Below, piece after piece: positions 55,804-64,000 of a stretch of 64,000 nt of DNA. This stretch comes from Streptomyces xylophagus (GTDB lineage Bacteria; Actinomycetota; Actinomycetes; Streptomycetales; Streptomycetaceae). The position numbers were made by a program, and so were the translations under genes. Position 1 is the stretch's first letter, and each line of letters opens with the position of its first letter. The notes below the pieces were generated by a model. The model was not told the DNA's origin, ran no database searches, and saw only the letters and a program-made list of their open reading frames with translations. The stretch spans positions 186,001 through 250,000 of the forward strand of contig NZ_JNWO01000010.1 in assembly GCF_000716435.1 (NCBI RefSeq), read 5' to 3'.

Positions 55804-55914
55804 CGGAATGCGGCGGGGCCCGGTGAACTACGTGCGTCCGTGGCCTCGCCCGCCAAGCGAGGCACTCAGAGTAGCGCCCTCGGCACGGAATGCGCCCCTA
55901 GTTACCGGAATGCG
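55804..55914. repeat. Three direct repeats CGGAATGCG upstream of the crp-like gene
   Basis: Copies at 55804-55812, 55886-55894 and 55906-55914 are identical and in the same orientation. The last two are spaced by exactly 20 bp, two helical turns, as expected for cooperative binding. They occupy the 159-nt gap between the sulfite-oxidase-like gene and the crp start. Confidence 0.6.
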
Positions 55915-55942
55915 ACCTTGACACCACGGCGAGTGAGGGAAG

Positions 55943-56557
55943 TCAGAGTTCGGGGCCTTCCCCGGGCCCCTCCTGGTACGAGAACCGCTGCTCCTTCCAC
56001 GGATCCCCCACGTTGTGATACCCGCGTTCCTCCCAGAACCCCCGCCGGTCCGCCGTCATGTACTCGACGCCGCGGACCCACTTCGGGCCCTTCCAGGCGT
56101 ACAGGTGGGGGACGACCAGGCGGAGGGGGAAACCGTGTTCCGCGGTGAGGAGTTCGCCGTCCTTGTGGGTGGCGAAGATGGTGCCGTCGGCGGCGAAGTC
56201 GGCGAGGCGGAGGTTGGCGCTGAAGCCGTACTCCGCCCAGACCATGACGTGGGTGACGGCCGGTGCCGGCGGGGCCGTCTCCAGGATCGTGCGGGCGGGG
56301 ATGCCGCCCCATTCGGCGCCGAGCATGCTGAACTTCGTGACGCAGTGCAGATCGGCCACGACGGAGTCGTAGGGCAGAGCAGTGAACTCTTCGTGGTTCC
56401 AGCAGTGCTTGTCGGCGTCGGCGGTGGCGCCGAAGACCCTGAACTCCCAGCGTTCGGGGCGGAACTTGGGGACCGGGCCGTAGTGGGTGACCGGCCAGCC
56501 GCGCTGGAGCCGCTGGCCCGGTGGCAGCTCGGACTGTTCGACCCCTCTCTGACCCAT
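55943..56557 (-). CDS. Sulfite-oxidase-fold molybdopterin protein
   Basis: A 204-residue protein of the oxidoreductase molybdopterin-binding (SUOX/MsrP-like) fold. Cys72 in VVADLHCVTKFSMLG is in the position of the molybdenum-ligating cysteine. YDSVVADLHCVTKF, WAEYGFSANL and PLRLVVPHLYAWKGPKWVRG match family blocks. There is no Tat or Sec signal peptide, so it is cytoplasmic, and the reaction is unknown. I chose the ATG at 56557 (MGQRGVEQSEL); 20 more codons are open upstream. It is divergent from bfr with 157 nt between. Confidence 0.85.
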   Translation of the reverse strand: MGQRGVEQSELPPGQRLQRGWPVTHYGPVPKFRPERWEFRVFGATADADKHCWNHEEFTALPYDSVVADLHCVTKFSMLGAEWGGIPARTILETAPPAPAVTHVMVWAEYGFSANLRLADFAADGTIFATHKDGELLTAEHGFPLRLVVPHLYAWKGPKWVRGVEYMTADRRGFWEERGYHNVGDPWKEQRFSYQEGPGEGPEL

Positions 56558-56714
56558 GACTCCATCCTGACAGACCGGGGGCGGTGCACATGACCGGCTC
56601 TGGGCGGATTCGGGCAACTCCTACTAAGCATGCACTTACTGGACGATCTCTTCGCGCCGGTGCAATCATGCGGCGCAACCCGCCAGTTCCCCCGTTTTGG
56701 AAGGAGCCTCTGCG

Positions 56715-57191
56715 ATGCAGGGCGACCCCGAGGTCCTCGAGTTCCTGAACGAGCAGCTCACCGGTGAGCTGACCGCGATCAACCAGTACTGGCTGCACTA
56801 CCGCATCCAGGACAACAACGGCTGGACCAAGCTCGCCAAGTACACGCGTGAAGAGTCCATCGATGAGATGAAGCACGCGGACAAGATCACCGAGCGCATC
56901 CTGATGCTCGACGGTCTGCCGAACTACCAGCGGCTGTTCCACGTCCGGGTCGGTCAGACGGTCACCGAGATGTTCCAGGCGGACCGGCAGGTGGAGGTCG
57001 AGGCGATCGACCGCCTCAAGCGCGGGATCGAGGTGATGCGCACGAAGGGCGACATCACGTCGGCGAACATCTTCGAGGACATCCTCGAGGACGAGGAGCA
57101 CCACATCGACTACCTCGACACCCAGCTCCAGCTGATCGAGCAGCTCGGCGAGGCGCTCTACATCGCGCAGCAGATCGAGCAGCCCAGCTAG
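56715..57191 (+). CDS. bfr: Bacterioferritin
   Basis: Haem-containing 24-mer iron store. All ferroxidase ligands are present: Glu18, Glu51, His54, Glu94, Glu127 and His130. Met52 is the haem axial ligand. The 158-residue length is standard. The ATG at 56715 follows GGAAGGAG by 8 nt, and an earlier in-frame start lacks a ribosome site. It is convergent with the bacterioferritin-associated ferredoxin gene 6 nt away. Confidence 0.97.
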   Translation: MQGDPEVLEFLNEQLTGELTAINQYWLHYRIQDNNGWTKLAKYTREESIDEMKHADKITERILMLDGLPNYQRLFHVRVGQTVTEMFQADRQVEVEAIDRLKRGIEVMRTKGDITSANIFEDILEDEEHHIDYLDTQLQLIEQLGEALYIAQQIEQPS

Positions 57192-57197
57192 AGCCTG

Positions 57198-57458
57198 CTA
57201 GGCAGCGTCTTCCAGATCGGCCATCGCGGCCACTCCGGTCAGCTCGGTGAGTATCGACTCGCCCTGGTCGGCCGCCTCGCGGCGCGGGCAGGCACCCCGG
57301 CCCAGCAGGGCCTGGATACGGCGTACGCACGACCCGCAGTCGGTGCCCGCCTTGCAGGCCGACGCTATCTGCCGGGGGGTGCAGGCACCGCCCTCCGCGT
57401 GCTTCGCGACCTGCGCCTCGGTCACACCGAAGCAGTTGCAGACGTACACGCGGGTCAC
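57198..57458 (-). CDS. bfd: Bacterioferritin-associated ferredoxin
   Basis: A small [2Fe-2S] protein that reduces and releases iron from bacterioferritin. The cluster ligands are Cys7, Cys9, Cys41 and Cys44 (YVCNCFGVTE and GTDCGSCVRR). At 86 residues it has a C-terminal extension of about 20 residues beyond the E. coli form. A DtxR-family iron box lies 40-58 nt upstream, so it should be induced under iron limitation, the reverse of its partner bfr. Confidence 0.95.
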   Translation of the reverse strand: MTRVYVCNCFGVTEAQVAKHAEGGACTPRQIASACKAGTDCGSCVRRIQALLGRGACPRREAADQGESILTELTGVAAMADLEDAA

Positions 57459-57497
57459 CTCCCGGACGGGGATCGAAGTAGTCGTGCCATCCCGATA

Positions 57498-57516
57498 ATC
57501 GGTGAGGCTAACCTAA
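57498..57516. promoter_or_regulatory. DtxR/IdeR-type iron box upstream of bfd
   Basis: ATCGGTGAGGCTAACCTAA matches the DtxR/DmdR 19-bp consensus (TTAGGTTAGGCTAACCTAA) at 16 of 19 positions, and AACCTAACC continues beyond it. The site is 40-58 nt upstream of the bfd start, overlapping the probable promoter. Confidence 0.75.
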
Positions 57517-57544
57517 CCTTACCCGCCGCGCAGGTGCCGCAAAA

Positions 57545-57588
57545 GTGCCGTGGGGCGGGGATCGTATGTGATCCCCGCCCCACGGCAC
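57545..57588. terminator. Perfect 19-bp hairpin after the DAHP synthase gene
   Basis: GTGCCGTGGGGCGGGGATC pairs exactly with GATCCCCGCCCCACGGCAC around GTATGT. It lies 22 nt past the DAHP synthase stop and upstream of the bfd promoter, insulating the two minus-strand genes. There is no U-tract, as usual here. Confidence 0.8.
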
Positions 57589-57610
57589 ACTGCTGTAACA
57601 GGTGAAACGG

Positions 57611-61100
<3,490 letters not shown>

Positions 61101-61134
61101 GGGGCCCGGCCGACGCCCGGAGTGCGGCCACGGC

Positions 61135-62163
61135 TCAGCCGAAGAACACCCCGACCTCCTCGTACAGCTTCGGGTCGACCGTCTTCAGCTGGGCCGTGGC
61201 CTCCGCGATCGGTACGCGGACGATGTCCGTGCCGCGCAGGGCGACCATCTTGCCCCAGTCGCCGTCGCGGACGGCCTCGATGGCGTGCAGGCCGAAGCGG
61301 GTGGCGAGCCAGCGGTCGAAGGCGCTCGGGGTGCCGCCGCGCTGGACGTGTCCGAGGACGGTGGTGCGGGCCTCCTTGCCGGTGCGCTTCTCCAGCTCCT
61401 TGGCCAGCCACTCGCCCACCCCGGAAAGGCGGACGTGCCCGAAGGAGTCGAGGGACCCGTCCTTCAGTACGACATCGCCGTCCTTGGGCATGGCCCCCTC
61501 CGCGACGACCACGATCGGGGCGTACGACGCCTTGAAGCGGGAGGTGATCCAGGCGCACACCTGGTCCACGTCGAAGCGCTGCTCGGGGATGAGGATGACG
61601 TTCGCGCCGCCCGCGAGGCCGGAGTGGATGGCGATCCAGCCGGTGTGCCGGCCCATCACCTCGCAGACCAGGATGCGCATGTGCGACTCGGCGGTGGTGT
61701 GCAGCCGGTCGATGGCCTCGGTGGCGATGCCGACGGCGGTGTCGAAGCCGAAGGTGTAGTCGGTGGCGGACAGGTCGTTGTCGATGGTCTTCGGTACACC
61801 GACGCAGGGCACCCCGCTCTCGTCCCACAGCCGCGCGGCCACCCCGAGGGTGTCCTCGCCGCCGATCACGATGAGCGCGTCGACCTCCTGCGCGGCGAGG
61901 TTGGCCTTGATCCGGCTGATGCCGTTCTCCAGCTTCAGCGGGTTGGTGCGGGAGGAGCCGAGGATGGTGCCGCCGCGGGGCAGGATGCCGCGCACCGCGG
62001 GGATGTCGAGCCGGACGGTGTCACCTTCGAGTGGGCCTCGCCAGCCGTCCCGGTAGCCGACGAAGCCGTAGCCGTACTCCTGCACGCCCTTGCGGACGAT
62101 GCCCCGGATGACGGCGTTGAGTCCGGGGCAGTCGCCGCCTCCGGTCAGTACTCCGACGCGCAT
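61135..62163 (-). CDS. pfkA: 6-phosphofructokinase with pyrophosphate-type signature
   Basis: Phosphorylates fructose-6-phosphate in glycolysis. The 342-residue group III enzyme shows LTGGGDCPGLNAVIRG, the GGEDT loop with Asp104, and PKTIDNDL with Lys125 as well as MGRHTGWIA. In this family Asp at the 104 position with Lys in P-K-T-I-D predicts PPi as phosphoryl donor, whereas ATP enzymes carry Gly there. Enzymatic proof is needed, since some actinobacterial forms differ. It is convergent with trpEG; a CRP-like dyad lies 45-60 nt upstream of its ATG. Confidence 0.93.
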   Translation of the reverse strand: MRVGVLTGGGDCPGLNAVIRGIVRKGVQEYGYGFVGYRDGWRGPLEGDTVRLDIPAVRGILPRGGTILGSSRTNPLKLENGISRIKANLAAQEVDALIVIGGEDTLGVAARLWDESGVPCVGVPKTIDNDLSATDYTFGFDTAVGIATEAIDRLHTTAESHMRILVCEVMGRHTGWIAIHSGLAGGANVILIPEQRFDVDQVCAWITSRFKASYAPIVVVAEGAMPKDGDVVLKDGSLDSFGHVRLSGVGEWLAKELEKRTGKEARTTVLGHVQRGGTPSAFDRWLATRFGLHAIEAVRDGDWGKMVALRGTDIVRVPIAEATAQLKTVDPKLYEEVGVFFG

Positions 62164-62207
62164 GGAAGTGTCCCTTCGCCGCGGTTTCCTGTGACAGCCA
62201 CGCTAAT

Positions 62208-62223
62208 GGTGATCCAGGTCACA
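62208..62223. promoter_or_regulatory. CRP-like dyad GGTGA-N6-TCACA upstream of pfkA
   Basis: GGTGATCCAGGTCACA matches the actinobacterial CRP consensus TGTGA-N6-TCACA at nine of ten informative positions. It lies in the 132-nt gap between macR and pfkA, 45-60 nt upstream of the pfkA ATG. Confidence 0.5.
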
Positions 62224-62295
62224 GAGGGATGGGCGGGAAGGTCAATTCGGAGATCAATTCCGGTGAATTGTCAGGGAGTTGATCTAGCGGGCCGG

Positions 62296-62973
62296 CTACG
62301 CGTCGTCGAGGCCGCGCTCTATCGCGTACCTCACCAGCTCCACCCGGTTGTGCAACTGGAGCTTGCCGAGCGTGTTCTGGACGTGGTTCTGGACCGTGCG
62401 GTGCGAGATGACCAGGCGTTCGGCGATCTGCTTGTAGCTCAGGCCCTTGGCGACCAGCCGGAGTACTTCGGTTTCCCTGTCGGTGAGTTGGGGCGCCTTG
62501 GGCTCGTCGCTGTCGGCGGCCGGTGCCGGGTCGGAGGCCAGCCGACGGTACTCGCCGAGGACCAGTCCGGCGAGGCCGGGGGTGAACACCGGGTCGCCGA
62601 CCGCCGTGCGGCGCACCGCGTCCAACAGCTCTTCCGTGGACGCCGACTTGAGCAGATAGCCGGTCGCTCCCGACTTCACCGCCTCCAGTACGTCGGCGTG
62701 TTCGCCGCTCGCGGAGAGGACCAGGACGCGCAACGCCGGGTTGGCGCCGACGAGTTCCTTGCAGACCTGGACGCCGGGCATCGCCGGCAGGTTCAGGTCG
62801 AGGACGAGGACGTCGGGGGCTGCGGCCCTGGCGCGGCGCACCGCCTGCTCGCCGTCACCGGCGGTGGCGACCACGTCGAAGCCGGACTCGGCCAGGTCGC
62901 GGGCGACGGCGTCGCGCCACATCGGGTGGTCGTCGACCACCATGACCCTGATCGGGCCCTGCTGCTCACTCAT
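62296..62973 (-). CDS. macR: NarL/LuxR-type response regulator (MacR)
   Basis: A 225-residue response regulator. Receiver domain residues 8-125 include the acidic pair Asp14-Asp15 and phosphoacceptor Asp59 (VLVLDLNLPAMPG). The C-terminal LuxR-type HTH reads LTDRETEVLRLVAKGLSYKQIAERL then ISHRTVQNHVQNTLGKL. By gene order (downstream of pfkA in the same neighbourhood, with a membrane kinase of the MacS type) it is the Streptomyces MacR, which affects morphology and antibiotic output. Its start overlaps the kinase stop by 4 nt. Confidence 0.88.
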   Translation of the reverse strand: MSEQQGPIRVMVVDDHPMWRDAVARDLAESGFDVVATAGDGEQAVRRARAAAPDVLVLDLNLPAMPGVQVCKELVGANPALRVLVLSASGEHADVLEAVKSGATGYLLKSASTEELLDAVRRTAVGDPVFTPGLAGLVLGEYRRLASDPAPAADSDEPKAPQLTDRETEVLRLVAKGLSYKQIAERLVISHRTVQNHVQNTLGKLQLHNRVELVRYAIERGLDDA

Positions 62974-64000
62974 CGTGTCCCCGCCTTCCCCCGCGACTTC
63001 GGTACCTTCAGCTCAACTTCCGTGCCCTGCCCGGGAATCGAGACCAGCTCGGCGCTGCCGCCGAGATCCCGCAGCCGCCCCCGGATCGACAGGGCGACCC
63101 CGAGCCTCCCCTCCCCCTCGGCCTGCGCGAGCCGCCCCTCGGGGATACCGGGCCCGTCGTCCCGTACGGTCACCACGACCTCCCCGGGCTCGTCCTCGAC
63201 CAGAATCCAGGCACGGGCGTCCTCACCGGCGTGCCTGCGCACATTGTCCAGGGCGGCACCGACAGCGGCGGCCAGCTCCTTCGCGGCGGGCGCGGGCAAC
63301 GGCACCGGAGCGCCGGGCTCGGCGAAACTCACCTTCGCGGCGGCGTAGGGGGCGAGCAGGGAACGCAGATCGACCGGGCCGTCGCCGTCATCATCGGATT
63401 CTTCCTCTACGGCCCTCACGACCGCGCCCTCCGCCGCGTCCAGCGAGACCCGGGAGACCGGGACCAGGCCGCCGGAGACCAGGGTGCGCAGCGCGACCTC
63501 CTGCTCGCCCGCCATCCGGCCCAGCTCGCTCGCCTCGCCGCCGAGCACGGCACCGCGCCGCTGCACCATGGCCAGTACCTGGAGGACGCCGTCGTGGATG
63601 TCGCGGGCGAGCCGCTCGCGTTCCCGGGTGGTCGCCTCGATCTCCAGGGCGCGGGCGAGGGTGCGCTCGGAGGCGCGGGCGACCTCCACGACGTAGCCGA
63701 TGGCGATGGAGGCGACCCAGACGAGGACGACGTTGTGGACGGTGTCGCGGGCCGGGGAGCCGCGCTCGATCAGGTTGGCGACGGCGACCGGTGTGGAGGC
63801 GAACGCGGCCCAGCGCCAGCCGCCCTTGATGGCGAACGCGAGGACCGAGCCGGCGGTCCATATCGAGGGCAGGGTGGGGCCGCCGCTCTGTATGTGGTGG
63901 TCGTCGGCGGCGATCGGGGTGAGGACGATGCCGATCAGCGCGATCGAGAGGTCGACGGCGAGGAAGCGCTTGGTGCAGGCGACCGCGCTCTGGACCCGGG
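62970..64000 (-). CDS. macS: MacS-type sensor histidine kinase (cut by window edge)
   Basis: The frame is open from the edge to the stop at 62970, giving at least 343 residues. Visible parts are several N-terminal transmembrane helices (KRFLAVDLSIALIGIVLTPI, WTAGSVLAFAIKGGWRWAAF, VHNVVLVWVASIAIGYVV) and the dimerisation H-box RERERLARDIHDGVLQVLAM with the phospho-His. The HATPase domain with NVRRHAGEDARAW (N-box) and VRDDGPGIPEGRL (G-box) follows. Together with MacR it forms a NarL-type two-component pair; the signal is unknown. The true N-terminus lies beyond the window, so the internal GTG at 63689 is not the start. Confidence 0.9.
   Translation of the reverse strand, partial: RVQSAVACTKRFLAVDLSIALIGIVLTPIAADDHHIQSGGPTLPSIWTAGSVLAFAIKGGWRWAAFASTPVAVANLIERGSPARDTVHNVVLVWVASIAIGYVVEVARASERTLARALEIEATTRERERLARDIHDGVLQVLAMVQRRGAVLGGEASELGRMAGEQEVALRTLVSGGLVPVSRVSLDAAEGAVVRAVEEESDDDGDGPVDLRSLLAPYAAAKVSFAEPGAPVPLPAPAAKELAAAVGAALDNVRRHAGEDARAWILVEDEPGEVVVTVRDDGPGIPEGRLAQAEGEGRLGVALSIRGRLRDLGGSAELVSIPGQGTEVELKVPKSRGKAGTR

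Noticed and set aside
63391..63689. Start of the sensor kinase at the internal GTG 63689
   Set aside because: The frame continues upstream to the window edge with clear transmembrane helices, so the kinase is truncated by the window, not short.

Overview
The window is high-GC actinobacterial DNA, almost certainly a Streptomyces chromosome. This rests on the strong G/C third-position bias, a division and cell-wall cluster without ftsA, mraZ or murC, a DivIVA with a long Gln/Gly/Met/Pro-rich insert, SepF and YggT next to FtsZ, many apparently leaderless genes, and Streptomyces-typical families (SAV_6107 HEPN, DUF3040, Rv2175c-like, MacRS). I see no tRNA, rRNA, CRISPR array or insertion sequence.

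Layout. 1-3.8 kb (minus strand): a Na+/H+ antiporter cut by the window edge, a GNAT acetyltransferase, an RluD-type pseudouridine synthase, lspA, and a TraR/DksA zinc-finger protein with a histone-H1-like Lys/Ala tail. 4.1-7.5 kb (plus): ileS behind a T-box riboswitch. 7.7-25.5 kb (minus): the dcw cluster in transcription order rsmH-ftsL-ftsI-murE-murF-mraY-murD-ftsW-murG-ftsQ-ftsZ, then pgeF-yggS-sepF-yggT-divIVA. It is largely overlapping or tightly packed, with a good housekeeping promoter ahead of rsmH. 25.8-31.5 kb (plus): a beta-carbonic anhydrase and a moxR-DUF58-transglutaminase operon. 31.5-44.9 kb: mixed core genes, including a degenerate ABC ATPase/YhgE-Pip/TetR group, a Tyr/Gln-rich membrane protein, metF, thiE, and an FAD reductase. 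45-47.3 kb: a TPP riboswitch driving thiO-thiS-thiG. 47.5-50.3 kb: a PASTA Ser/Thr kinase and an endonuclease IV.

50.3-55.8 kb (minus) is the stand-out region. Five co-directional genes encode a Crp/Fnr-like cNMP-binding regulator, a class III nucleotide-cyclase-like protein, a large NTPase with a degenerate P-loop, an SPFH/band-7-like protein, and a small protein resembling the PycTM effector of Pycsar antiphage systems. The last four overlap by exactly 4 nt at every junction. The C-terminus of the cyclase and the N-terminus of the NTPase carry the same short ISGxxIGxIN motif. I read this as a Pycsar-like cyclic-nucleotide signalling or conflict system with two extra components, sitting between housekeeping genes.

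55.9-64 kb returns to core metabolism. It holds a sulfite-oxidase-fold protein, bacterioferritin with its ferredoxin (iron box upstream of bfd), class II DAHP synthase, and a Trp-codon leader peptide and attenuator ahead of a trpE-trpG fusion that carries a one-base frameshift. It ends with a phosphofructokinase showing the pyrophosphate-type residue signature and the MacR/MacS two-component pair, whose kinase is cut by the window edge.
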